DNA of 64,000 bases, from NCBI GenBank assembly GCA_949318235.1, contig OX439131.1, positions 44,737,726-44,801,725 of the forward strand. Direction: 5' to 3'. Position 1 is the stretch's first letter; each line of letters begins with the position of its first letter. The notes under the pieces are model-generated. The model ran no database searches. It worked only from the letters and a program-made list of their open reading frames with translations, and had not been told where the DNA came from. This DNA is from Ecdyonurus torrentis. Lineage: Eukaryota > Arthropoda > Insecta > Ephemeroptera > Heptageniidae. Made by a program: the position numbers and the translations under genes. This document shows, one piece after another, positions 46,829 to 58,100 of this stretch.

Positions 46829-49800
46829 CCCTTGTATTGCAAATTGTATGACAGATCTTTCAATGTCTTTTAATAACTATACTGGTATAGGAAAACCACA
46901 GTTTTTTTGCGCTAAGTTTTGTAGATTTCTCATTAAATAAATTAACTGTTAAATGCAAACCAATTTTGTTTTATGGCCAGTCAGAAATTCAGCCACAATT
47001 ATTTTTTTTATTATTTTTTTGAGGATTTTTGAAAAATATCGATTTCAATGCAGGTTTCATGATTTTTGGTACACTATAAGCAAATGCAAAATTTGTATTT
47101 CAGCTGGAAGCCAAGTTGCAGGCATTGGAAGACAACTATCAGGCCCAAGCAGCAGTTCAAGCCCAACTGGAGGCACAGAAAGACCTGTGTGCCCTCAAGC
47201 TGAAGCGAGCAGAGGAGCTCATTGGTAAGTTTATTGTGAGATTTGTTATGTAGGTTTCATACTCTCATGTAATTGTCGTATTGCAGCCGGTGTTGGCGGA
47301 GAGAAAGTGAGATGGGCAGAACTGGAGGTTTACTACAGAGATCTCCTTACCACTGTGGTTGGAGATATGCTGCTCTCTGTGGGCATCATTGCTTACCTGG
47401 GACCATTCTCAGTCGACTACAGACAGGTATGGCACTCAAAATAACACAATTACGTACCTAGAGAAAGGGAACAAATAGATCTCTTTTTTTCTTCTTCTAA
47501 AATTTAAGAAAAATGGAGCAAAAGGTGATAAATATCAACTTATTAACTTGTTAGTTAACTTGTTAAATAACTTGTTAGTTATTTGTACCTTACTGTCATT
47601 TATTCTCACTGTATTATGTATTTATTCCGTTACTTTTTACTCTTTTTTTTAGTTGATCAGTTTTTTTTTTTTTTTTTAATATGACATTTTCAGCATTAAA
47701 GTTAATTTCTGGATGTTTTCTCTCAGTGCACATTATTTATTTATGTGATGCTAAAGCGCAAGACAGAGCGGTCAATTTCTTATCCTATCCAACTAAAAGC
47801 GATAAGAAATTGACCGCTGTCCTGTGCTTAAATGGTTTCTTGTAGTACTGCTGGCACAAGGTTGTGAAGTATCTAATGTGAATTACAGGGTATTCAAAGT
47901 ATGTGGATCAAAAGATGCCAGGATCTGGGTATCCCATGCTCTCCCAGCTTCTCTTTGCTCTCTTCCTTGGGAGACCCAGTGCAGCTGCAAGATTGGGCCA
48001 TTGCAGGACTGCCAGTTGATGAGTTCTCCCAGGACAATGCCATCATCTCTCACAATGCTGGACGTTGGCCTCTCTTCATTGACCCTCAAGGTAACAACTC
48101 TGTAGTATTATGCTGTGGTGCTGGTATATATTTCAGCTAAATGTTTCAGCTAAAATGATGTTCGGAAACCCTGTTCCCTTGCTCCAAAAAGTGCGCAATT
48201 CTATTTAAAAAGCATTAGTTGATCGTCAATTTTTTGTGGTTTATAGCACAAAAAAACAGGGTCTACGAACATCATTACTGTTATAAAAACTGGCAAGTAA
48301 TATAGGCCTATATTATTAAAAATTGCCAAAGCTTTAAAAAAAAATAATAATAATAAAAAGTAAAAAATAAGCCCATGAAATAAAATTTATTTATACTATG
48401 ATTTAATGTACAATTTTATTCTGTTAGGACAAGCAAATAACTGGATCAAGAATGCTGAGAGGGAAAACAATCTTGTTGTCCTAAAAATGTCCAACCCTAA
48501 GTATACAGACACATTACAGAAAGCAATTACTAGTGGTTGGCCAGCATTAATTGAGGATGTAGGAGAAGAACTGGATCCTGCACTCAGTAAGTAAAATACA
48601 TTGCAAGTTTGGAAGCAATGTAAGTGATTGTGGCTAATTAAATTTATGTATTCAGATCCATTGTTCCTCAAACAAACTTACATGCTTGGTGGCATGCTGA
48701 ACATCAGAGTAGGCAATGATGTCGTGAGGTACCATGAATCCTTCCGTCTCTATCTCACCACCAGATTGTCTAACCCTCACTACTTACCTGAGACTGCAAT
48801 CATGGTAAGAAAATACAAGTGGTATGGTACTACAAGTGGGCGTGTAAATCTACAATGTTATATTTTCAGGTAACACTCCTCAACTTTGCCATCACTCCAC
48901 GAGGCTTGGAGGACCAGTTGCTGGGACTTGTGGTGGCAACTGAGAGACCAGATTTAGAGGAGAGCAGGCAGCAGTTAGTGATGGAAAGTGCTCAGAATCG
49001 TAGAGAGCTTCTGGAGACAGAACAACAGATTCTGCATGTACTGTCCACTTCCACAGGAGACATTTTGGAAGATGAAACTGCTATCAGCACTCTCACCAAT
49101 GCCAAGGTATGATAAACTCTCTAAATTTGTATGTAGCTGACCTATTAACTGATGTGGTTCATTGCAGAAACTCTCAGAGAGCATCAAAGCCAAACAGGAA
49201 ATCGCCAAAGAGACAGAGAAAAAACTGGAAGCCACCCGAGAAGAATATTTGACGGTAGCAAAACATGCATCGGAACTATTTTTCTGTATCTCAGCTTTGG
49301 GGAGCTTGGAGCCCATGTATCAATATTCTCTCACCTGGTACATGAACCTCTATGTTCAGGTAAGTCTTCACAACCACTTTTAAAATATACATTGTCTCTA
49401 CAATGTCCTGCCAATTATTTGTACTCTTCCATTATTTTAACTGTAATATTTAATTTCTACTTTTATTTTTTTATTTTTTTAGTCCATCAAGAACAGTGTG
49501 AAGCCAGAGGACCCGTCTATGTGGCTGGATACAATCAAACAAAACTTCACTTACAATCTCTACAGAAATGTTTGCCAGTCTCTCTTTGAAAAACACAAGC
49601 TCTTGTTTTCATTTAACTTATGTGTCTCTATCATGCGTTTGGAGGTAGGTTTGAAGGATTGCTCGAAATTTTAATATAAGCATTTGTGCTCATTTTCTTT
49701 TTCTTGTGTAGGCAACAATTGAAGAAGAAGCTCTCAAGTTTCTGCTGACAACTTCCACCACCTTAGAAACAAGTGCTAATCCAGATCCTAAATGGCTGTC

Positions 49801-50179
49801 AGACAAGAGTTGGGGAGAAATTTGCAGAGCATCAAAACTAATTCCAAAGTATGCTACTCACTGATCTATATAAGATGTATTACTCTGTTTATCTCTCAAA
49901 TATTTAAAAAACTTATGATAAATGTCATAATTCCTGTGTCCTGTATAACAAAATCTGAATACTTTTTTTTTGACAGGTTAAAAGGCATGGATGATGCTGT
50001 TCGTTCCAATCTCAAAGCTTGGGAAGAACTTTATAACAGTCCAGACCCACATGAAACACCCTACCCTGCACCATATGATAAGATAAGGGGACTGGGCTGG
50101 CTTTCTGTCATCAAAATCCTACGTCCAAACAAGCTTGTTCCTGCAGTACAGGTAAGATAATTGTAACAAATTGAAGTGG

Positions 50180-50210
<31 letters not shown>

Positions 50211-52985
50211 GGTTAACCCTGAATTATCCTTTTGTTCTTCAGCGCCTGATTGCAATGGAGATTGGCATCAAATACGTTGAACCTCCTACTTTCAACTTAA
50301 AGGATGCATTTGAAGACTCAACTAGTTCTACTCCTCTCATCTTTGTGTTGTCTCCTGGTTCTGACCCCACTAGTCAGCTGTACCAGTTTGCATTTGAACT
50401 TGATGTGAAAAAGATGGTTCACTTCTCGATGGGCAAGGGCCAAGGAGAGAAAGCTGAGGCTGCAATCAAGCAGGCAGTCAAGTCTCGTACTTGGGTGGTT
50501 CTTCACAACTGTCATCTTGCTACCAGCTGGATGTCTCAGCTAGAGTATCTTTGCAATGAGATGTTGAAACCTGAGGTTGCTGACAAGGACTTTAGACTCT
50601 GGCTAACCAGCTACCCTTCACCTGCATTTCCCGTCTCCATCTTACAAAATGGTAATTTATACTACCATTGTTAGTAATTTACAAGGTATACTGATATACT
50701 CTATGTGTTCCTCAGGTATCAAAATGACAAATGAAGCCCCCAAAGGTGTCAGGTCCAATATGTTGAGACTGTACTTGAATGAACCACTTTGCTCAGAAGA
50801 TTATTTGCCAAAGAAAACTGTTGCACATCAGAAGCTTTTGTTTGGTTTGTGTTTGTTCCATGCTGCAGTACAACAACGTCGTAGCTTTGGACCTCTTGGA
50901 TGGAACATTCCGTATGAGTTCAATGACTCAGATTTTGACATCTCTCTCAAGCAAATGGATGTAAGTGTTCAATGAAAATATAAATTATCTCGCCCCTTCA
51001 AAAATTTATGTTTTTTTCTTTGCATTTTTTTTTTAATAAAGACGATTATTTATTTATTTATCTCACAATAATGAATGTTTTATCTTATTGCAGAAATTTT
51101 TCAAAGATGCCAAGAAAATTCCATTTGATGCTCTTCACTACTTGATTTCTGAATGTTTCTATGGTGGTCGTGTGACAGACAGCAATGACAGACGCCTCAT
51201 CCAGTGTTTGCTCAGTGTATTCTTGTCTAGAGAAGTAGTGGAAACTGATGGGTAAGTCTAATTTATCTGTATGAAGTTACTCTCATTTCACACATCATCT
51301 CTCTGACACTTGGTGTGGCTATATTTCCAGCTACAAGTTTTCTCCGAGTGGTGCATACTGTATGCCTGATGATACTCAACAAGAAGGTTGCATTAGTTAC
51401 ATTCAAACAATGCCACTCATTGCCAAGCCAGAGTTGTTTGGATTGCACGAGAATGCTGAGATCACCAAGGAAATGCAGGAAACTCAAGAAGTAAGCATGA
51501 CTGGTGCCAACTGTCAATGTTTACATATATTTGACTTGTCATTTTCTTGTGTTCAGTTTCTGACTGGAGCTCTGGAGACTCAGCCCAGTGTGGGTGGCAT
51601 GGGAGCAGGTGGAGCCTCACTGCAAATGTTACAGGAGATTGCAACTGATGTTCTAGAGAGACTGCCTCCTGGCTTCAACCTTAAGTTTGTAGGGGAGAAG
51701 TATCCCTTTGACTACAGCAACTCCATGAACACTGTCTTGAGACAGGTGGGTTTGGCAGTATACATACTTTAATTGGTCATTGAATTAGTAATAAAAATAA
51801 TTTATTAACAGTAGAATAAAAAAGAGAAATGACTGTGTCTTTAAGTAAAAATTAAAATCTAAAATGAAGCAAAATGTCACAAAATATGCAACAATTTTAC
51901 TAATTTTTTTTTTTTTTTTTTTGGCAATATTATTTTATTATTTGTTACCCTTTTAATCTTGTGCTTGCTTGTTACATTCTATATATATTTGTTCAATTGC
52001 AGGAACTGATTCGCTTCAATCGGCTGACTAGCAGGATCAGAGTATCCCTGCAACAGTTGCAAAAAGCTATTAAAGGTCAGGTGGTGATGACTCCTGATCT
52101 AGAAGAAGTACAAGCCAGTCTCCTGATTGGCCGCGTCCCCCAGACTTGGCTGGCTAAGTCTTATCCATCACTGAAACCCCTCGGAGGATATGTTGCTGAT
52201 CTCATCAAGAGGTAAGAGTAAGATTTTTGTGGATTTGCCTGCAGTTTTAAATCTTTCTGTGTGTTTTAGATTGGAGTTCTTTGACACTTGGATTCAACAT
52301 GGTGCACCGAATGTGTACTGGATCTCTGGATTCTTCTTCACTCAGTCTTTCTTGACTGGAGTGATGCAAAACTATGCTCGTCGCTTCCGAGTGCCCATCG
52401 ACACAGTGGGCTTTGAGTTTGATGTTCTGGATCATGATGGTGCAGTAGAGACACCCCCAGAAATTGGAGCCTATTGCAATGTAAGATAAAATATAAATGG
52501 CTGACATTTTAACTATATTAATTGAAAAAAAAAAAATGCTGTTTTAGGGACTCTACTTAGAGGGAGCCCGATTCAACAGAGAAACAAAGATGCTTGATGA
52601 GTCTCTACCCAAAGTATTATTTGATCCCTTGCCAATTATTTGGTTGAAACCAGGTATCAAGGTATGTCGTGTTAAAATCCTATTTGCCAGTAATGTGTAT
52701 ACCATAATTTATTGTGTGTGTTATATTTATTGTATTTTACAACAATATTTTCTGGCTGCTCACTTGGTTCATTGTAACTAATGATAATTTTGTTGCTTTC
52801 AGAATGATTTTGTACCCAAGCCTACATATGGCTGCCCAGTGTACAAGACAAGTGCTCGACGAGGAGTGCTCAGTACCACAGGACACTCCACCAACTTTGT
52901 GATGGAAGTACGTCTGCCTAGTGATCGTTCAGAGACTCACTGGGTCAACCGAGGAGTGGCTGCCCTCTGTCAGCTAGACGACTAG
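34035..52985 (+). CDS. DNAH7: axonemal dynein heavy chain, DNAH7-like inner-arm type
   Basis: This is the motor subunit of a ciliary inner dynein arm, hydrolysing ATP to slide doublet microtubules. Fifty-four exons join in phase to about 3,609 residues. Landmarks are a partial tail (1-400), a linker with [17 protein letters not shown], the AAA1 P-loop GPAGTGKT (about 937-944) with CFDEFNRI, the AAA2 loop GPPFGGKSS (about 1223), the AAA3 loop GPTGTGKS (about 1567) with VVFVDD, the AAA4 loop GMGGSGRRS (about 1921), the stalk (about 2135-2465), and a C-terminus ending [24 protein letters not shown]. The C-terminal third reads closest to DNAH7 ([37 protein letters not shown]), with DNAH3/DNAH12 as alternatives. 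It is about 400 residues shorter than vertebrate DNAH7 (about 4,024), all at the N-terminus. It has one GC-AG intron and ends at TAG 52983-52985. Confidence 0.93.
34567..34754. repeat. short-TIR element in dynein intron 2
   Basis: AGTGTCACCAAACACTTTCA (from about 34569) is matched in reverse complement by TGAAAGTTTTTGGTGACATT (34735-34754), 17 of 20 positions. There is no open frame. A (GGTC)n patch with GGGGACCGG lies just to the left (34487-34510). Confidence 0.45.
34900..39572 (+). other. dynein exons 3-14: tail remainder and linker
   Basis: Exons are 34900-35099, 36623-36819, 36898-37042, 37099-37237, 37304-37660, 37768-37967, 38043-38220, 38289-38551, 38621-38822, 38884-39111, 39186-39300 and 39374-39572. 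Helical tail sequence leads to [18 protein letters not shown] and CPRHWNKMMIEIG, then to the linker blocks [94 protein letters not shown] and [19 protein letters not shown]. All phases agree. Confidence 0.92.
35474..36554. mobile_element. about 1.08 kb foldback element in dynein intron 3
   Basis: The outer arms are TCGGATATGAAAACCTCGGA, then ATTAGACATTTGAGTGTTTT and CGAAGTTTGAATCG, mirrored at 36493-36546. Inner arm blocks are also inverted: TTTTGAAGCTCAAAATTATT with GGGGTGCAATTTTG (35840-35875) pairs with 36083-36125; TTGCAAGCAACCCCTT pairs with 36195-36212; TTCCCATGCAACAGTAAGC pairs with 36283-36300. The arms have diverged, with a T-tract in one. There is no open frame. It fills most of the 1.5 kb intron. 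Confidence 0.85.
39831..44326 (+). other. dynein exons 15-28: AAA1 to AAA4 P-loop
   Basis: Exons are 39831-40193, 40324-40452, 40519-40966, 41029-41179, 41249-41409, 41509-41790, 41882-41996, 42108-42301, 42358-42596, 42657-42837, 43135-43302, 43543-43769, 43857-44031 and 44090-44326. AAA1 has Walker [11 protein letters not shown], Walker B CFDEFNRI and ITMNPGYAGR. AAA2 has GGKSSAFK and [23 protein letters not shown]3 has [12 protein letters not shown] and [20 protein letters not shown], but [13 protein letters not shown] replaces the usual AAMGPPGGGRN. AAA4 has [14 protein letters not shown]. All exons are intact in frame. Confidence 0.94.
44390..47426 (+). other. dynein exons 29-37: AAA4, stalk, microtubule-binding domain
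   Basis: Exons are 44390-44629, 44831-44991, 45131-45298, 45360-45522, 45591-45713, 45881-46263, 46348-46555, 47104-47224 and 47287-47426. AAA4 Walker B is [20 protein letters not shown]. Exons 32-36 form the antiparallel coiled-coil stalk ([20 protein letters not shown] outward, [20 protein letters not shown] on return) with the tip domain between ([14 protein letters not shown] to [17 protein letters not shown]). Exon 37 enters AAA5 ([32 protein letters not shown]). The intron after exon 29 begins GC rather than GT. Confidence 0.93.
47751..47830. repeat. 80-bp perfect-type hairpin in dynein intron 37
   Basis: AAGCGCAAGACAGAGCGGTC and AATTTCTTATC are mirrored by GATAAGAAATTGACCGCTGT and CCTGTGCTT with very few mismatches. 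The loop is about 16 bp. It could be a minimal foldback element. A miRNA-like hairpin is possible in shape, but there is no other support. Confidence 0.55.
47889..52985 (+). other. dynein exons 38-54: AAA5, AAA6, C-terminal domain
   Basis: Exons are 47889-48090, 48428-48586, 48656-48804, 48870-49106, 49168-49359, 49483-49644, 49712-49848, 49977-50151, 50243-50651, 50716-50960, 51094-51251, 51331-51490, 51557-51745, 52003-52211, 52270-52480, 52548-52661 and 52803-52985. Markers are [143 protein letters not shown] and [20 protein letters not shown]. Ends match the family. Confidence 0.95.
48154..48276. mobile_element. 122-bp MITE-like element in dynein intron 38
   Basis: ATGATGTTCGGAAACCCTGTT at the left is mirrored by AACAGGGTCTACGAACATCAT at the right (18 of 21 positions). 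The interior is AT-rich with no open frame. Confidence 0.6.
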
Positions 52986-53365
52986 AATCTCGTTGGCTTT
53001 ATGTTTATTGTCTCAATTAGTTCAGTGCAGTATCTTTTTTCATATTGATAGTTTGTTTATATTTGTGCACTTTTGCATGCATTTTATGTATTATATGTGT
53101 TAATAAAAAATTGTTTTGAGTATAAATGCAGTATTATGTTTTTACTTCTGTATTTATTCATAGTATAGCCAGAGATACTATGTATAGCCTGCATATGGTT
53201 TGCATTTCCATATTTTGCGATGTGAAAGATACTGCGGATATTGTTTCATGATCTCTGATTTTTTTTCTTTCTAAATACAAAATAGTAAGTCAATTGTCTA
53301 GTTCATTCAATTTCAAGATAGTTACTAATAATGTAATGTAGACTGTATTATATATATATATATAT
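52986..53365 (+). other. dynein 3' UTR
   Basis: The sequence after the TAG stop is unique and AT-rich, with AATAAA at 53102-53107. It ends at a (TA)n run that hosts the hAT-like palindrome. Confidence 0.7.
53102..53107 (+). terminator. poly(A) signal of the dynein gene
   Basis: A canonical AATAAA lies 117 bp after the stop codon, the first in the 3' UTR. It is followed by a GT/T-rich stretch (TTGTTTTGAG) that suits downstream-element function. Confidence 0.65.
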
Positions 53366-54826
53366 CAGTGGCGTTCGGTGCCTATTTTTAGAATTCAAAT
53401 GATTATAGCGCCGAATTTTATCGATAGATTTTTTAGAAATTTTGGAATTTTGTAGTCAGAAAGTCAAAATTATGAACACTATTTTTTATTTTTTTTTATT
53501 TTGAAGTTAAAGGTCCCAAAGGGCCCCTTAAACAGAAATATTGAGTTAATTTTTTACTCTTCTGATCAGAAAGGACACTGAAAATTAAAAAATCTAAAAA
53601 TAACTAAATTTCAGGATAAAAGAGTTTTGATTAAAGCGCAAAACCCCAAAATTGGTCTTGACTTGTTATGTGGGTCTAATTAGGGACACTTCAAAGTCAA
53701 AATATTTTTAAATTGAAACAAAAATTACAAATTGAGCTAGAAAAACGAAAACTATAAATTTTGTATTTTTTAGGGTGTCAATTTCAAAAATCACATTTTG
53801 GGCTTCCCACGTCTTCCCAAAAGGACCCAAAGGGGCCCTATTTTTTTCAAAAAGCAAGATATCAAAAATCTAACTGCAGAAATCGATTTGTAATGGCCAA
53901 AAACATAGGAATCAATATATTACACACCAAAATCGGCAAAACTCTCAATTTTTTATTTTTGGGGCCCTCCTCAGGTCATGCAATGTGCATGACCTGAGGA
54001 AGGCCCCAAAAATATTTTTTTAAGAGTTTTGCCGATTTTGGTGTGTAATATATTGATTCCTATGTTTTTGGCCATTACAAATCGATTTCTGCAGTTAGAT
54101 TTTTGATATCTTGCTTTTTGAAAAAAATAGGGCCCCTTTGGGCCCTTTTGGGGAGAATTGGGAAGCCCAAAATGTGATTTTTGAAATTGACACCCCAAAA
54201 AATACAAAATTTATAGTTTTCGTTTTTCTAGCTCAATTTGTAATTTTTGTTTCCATTTAAAAATATTTTGACTTCGAAGTGTCCCTAATTAGACCCACAT
54301 AACAAATCAGGACCAATTTTGCGGTTTTGCGCTTTAATCAAAACTCTTTTATCCTGAAATTTAGTTCGTATTCGATTTTTTAATTTTCAGTGTCCTTTCT
54401 GATCAGAAGAGTAAAAAATTACCTCAATTTTTCTATTTAAGGGGCCCTTTGGGACCTTTAACTTCCAATTACAAAAAAATAAAAAATAGTGTTCATAATT
54501 TTGACTTTCTGACTACAAAATTCCAAAATTTCTAAAAAATCGATCGTTAAAATTCGGCGCTATAATCATTTGAATGCTTCTTACCGGCCAAAAAAATTTC
54601 TAAAATTTTTTTTTGGCTTAAAACACGTTAAAGTATGCCTAGTATCCCTCATTTAAAATTTTCCAAAATCGGTGCAGTAGTTTTCTCAAAAATCGCAAAA
54701 AACGTGTTTCACTCCATAAGCGTAATGTTAAATTAGGGGGCCCTAGCTTTTTCCCGCGCTGCCTGTGATTGGTGCGACGTCACGGCCGGTAAGAAGCATT
54801 CTAAAAATAGGCACCGAACGCCACTG
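53366..54826. mobile_element. 1.46 kb hAT-like giant palindrome
   Basis: The ends are CAGTGGCGTTCGGTGCC and GGCACCGAACGCCACTG; CAGTGGCG is a usual hAT-type terminus. The element sits inside (TA)n, so the ATATATAT on both sides fits an 8-bp duplication but cannot prove it. The arms are about 615 bp and highly similar, meeting near 53984 (GGTCATGCAATGTGCATGACC-like centre). No transposase is present. Both arms encode the same 78-residue open frame on opposite strands (53761-53997 and 54207-53971), an artefact of the palindrome. A 227-bp MITE is inserted in the right arm only. It lies between the dynein and PCM1 genes. Confidence 0.9.
54574..54800. mobile_element. 227-bp MITE, copy 2, nested in the hAT palindrome
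   Basis: It begins ATGCTTCTTACCGGCC and ends GGCCGGTAAGAAGCAT. The left arm of the host palindrome has the empty site (TAGAATTCAAATGA at 53389-53402), while here the site is split around the element with AT duplicated on each side. The internal sequence matches copy 1 at 16240-16460. Confidence 0.88.
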
Positions 54827-55165
54827 ATATATATATATATATTGTACTTTCAATTAAACTCGCAATCAATCTAAGTGAAAGAAGCAAAAGACTTGATTTA
54901 TATTTGAAATCTTTAATTTTTGCGCCAAAATGATTAGAATTATAGAATTTTTTTTTCTTGACGCCATCTGCTGGCAAAAATTGAAAACTATTTCTAATCG
55001 AAAAACATTGATCACTAAAAATAATTTTCTGTCAAGTGTTATTTAAACTTTTGCAGTTTTAATGTAGCCATAACAATGTTTTAGGGTTTAGTTATTAACT
55101 GCCTTATTCAGCTCCTTGAGGCATTTGTTATTTACTCAGTTGACGTGGCGTAAAATCACAGAAAC

Positions 55166-58100
55166 ATGTCTTCCTCGGGACGCCCTACTGGCACAGTGCC
55201 CAAAGTGAAGAGTCGTCCAAATACAAGTTCACGAGATCTCGAACAACGACGCGCCCCTATTAGCAGTATGCCTAACAACCTGCAGGTTGGTATTACTACT
55301 TCATGTTCTTAAAATAAACTCGACTCAAAAAACTATTCTTGTCAAAAACGTTTTAGGCGAGCAGTCTCGAGTGGCAGCAATCTACCGCTCATCATCAGCA
55401 ATCTTCTTCCTCGCAATCTCGGTCCCGCAAACCAAGAAACACACGTTCACAACTGTCAAGAGACCTATTTGATGCTGGATTTGGTATGTATACAGGGTGC
55501 ATTGCAGTATCGGCTGATTTAAACTAACGGGAGTAAAATGCAATGTATGTACATAGTTCATACACATATCTACTGGTATGATAGAACCCGTCATTTTCTG
55601 AACATTTCTGGGTGTATGAAACGTTTTTTCAGTGGCAGAGTTAGTATATTTTATTACTGTTTTCAGATACCCATGTGTCTCATGAAAGATTGAGAGGCAA
55701 TTCAAGTGATTTCTCAAGCCGTAGCTTGCACAGTGATTTCATGATGGATAGTGAAAGAGTAAGTCGGTTTTTGTTATATCATACATACATTACATAAACA
55801 GTGTGATTAAAACATATATATATATATATTTCTTTTAAAAGTCTGCAGAAAGTGAAGCTCGCAAGGAAGCAAGTTCTTCCCAGACTTCCAGACGTCAGGA
55901 TCAACCACACAATACATTGCTAGATACAAAGAACAACATTTCTAAAATCGTACGTGTCATCATCGTAATAGTGTATGATAATACTAGTTATCGGCTGGCC
56001 GCAGGTATCGGCCCTTATGTTTTAAAATTTCAGCACAAAAGGAGATGCTTTCTGTGTTACGATTTCAAAACTCTCAATGGAACGTATTAGACAAATAGAG
56101 CAAACTTAGCTGCCTGATAATTACGGCAGTTTTCCGATAACTAGTAATACAATTGCCATATAAGACATAGCTAATACAGATTCTGATGTCTATATGTTGT
56201 GTTATAGCCTGATCGTAACCAAGTACTCAGTCGACTTAATCAAATTAGAGATTATGTGAAACAAACATCTGCCTTGATGGATTCTCTAAGAGGATCGTCA
56301 GACCCTGTAAGTAGAAAGATTTATCTTTATATCCTACTCTTATTTTTATAAATTTACACATTTCTTGTGAAGAGAGGAAAGGATAGTTGATTGCAATGCC
56401 TATTGTAATTCAATTTTAAGATACATTTAACTGGGGTGAAATTGAAACTCGGATCATATATGTTACTTTTCACTTTTCCCTATCTCACTACAGTCCGCGC
56501 CACCAAAGGATGCGACCAATAAGAGGACGCCTAAAAAATCCCCATTTAGTTAGCATTACCCTACCTCCTAACGACCTTGAGCGCTAGAGTGACTATTGGC
56601 TCGTAGCTCAATTTTGATTAATCACGAACATCTTAGCTGGCACGGAGTGTAGACATAGACACAGAGCACTTTAAAAGCAGGTCTGTGATTGGATTTCAGT
56701 TTCACCCCACATGTTTAATTTCACCTTGGTTGACTGTACTGCATCTGCAAGAAAATTAAATGTACATTTATTAGAAATTAACTTAATTAATTAAAGATGA
56801 CAGTATACATAATGAAATATCTTACTAAGATGATACTGATGTTTTAGCAACATAAATTAGAGGTGATCAAGCTGAGCAATATGAACGCTGATCTACGTGA
56901 CAGTGAGAAGAAACTGGTGAACCTGCTATCTACGTTGAACATTCTATCTTACGCAGAACCTGAGGTGGCTAATTGCCTGCGTGTTTGTGTGTTTGTTTGA
57001 GCTTGTTGCAGTGCTTGCTTGTTGCAGCTGCTGCACGTGTTTTATGTGTTTTAACTAACCTCTCAAGTATTGTTTACAAGCTCGAAACATTTTCAACTCA
57101 AGAAAAAAATGATCTTACATTTTAGTTTATCCCCTGGGACCTGGGACTCTACTTTAACAAAATTTACAAAAAAAAAAAAAAAAAAAAAAAAAAGGATAGG
57201 AGAAACCAGAAAGGGCTTTACCATAGTGAAGAGATTCCCATAGCTCTGTGAAAATATTGCTAGCATCTTGCTTTTCACGAGGCTGTGGGACTCTCTTCAC
57301 TATGGTAAGGCCCTTACTGGTTTCTTCTATCGTTTTCTTTCAAATTTATCATACCTAACCATGCGATGGTTCATTTCCTTTCATATTTCTAAAACTCTAA
57401 TAAAGCATTTTTATTTTTATTATTTTTTTTTTTAAAGAACATTCCTAGCAATAAAACGCATTATTTAAATTCAAGGAAAGTATTTTTTAATAATAATAAT
57501 AATAATAACATTAAAATAAAACTATAATATATTTCTAACCATATCTATTTTTACCTTAGTATGAAACCATTTAAGTGCATTCTAATTGAATTACAGCAAA
57601 ATTATTTACTATTTTTTTATCGAGTTGAAACAATTGAAAGCCTATAATAATACACCACATAATAATATCCAAACCATGCTAGCCCCTTGATTCCTGAATC
57701 ACTTGGACTTCTCCAGACTTGCTCAAGACACAAGGAAACTTGAAATTGAATTGCTGATTGTGACTACTGCATGTTGGTTGCCATATGTGTTGAACTAACT
57801 GTGTGTTTTTTCCTATCTAACTGTGCCAGCCACTTGACAATTGCTCCACACCTGAGCACCTTGAGAGGTTCACGCAGCTGCTCGACTTGGTCAAGACACA
57901 AGAGGACACTTGCTTGGGATTGTTCAAAGATGGAGTGCGTATCACATTGTGCCTGCATGTGCAAACATTTTCTTTTTACTTGCCTTGTGTAAAAACTTAA
58001 TAATTTAGTTATTATAATCACAAACGTCCAGCATATTATTTGATTGAGTTTGCTTAACTGTGCTAAATATATTATTTTAATGCTTAACTTTTGCATCAAT

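Noticed and set aside
53761..54207. Two similar 78-residue open frames on opposite strands
   Set aside because: They are the two arms of the hAT-like palindrome; the duplicated frame is a consequence of symmetry and shows no domain.
53366..54826. hAT palindrome as an autonomous transposon
   Set aside because: No transposase domain or long frame; only termini and arms are present.
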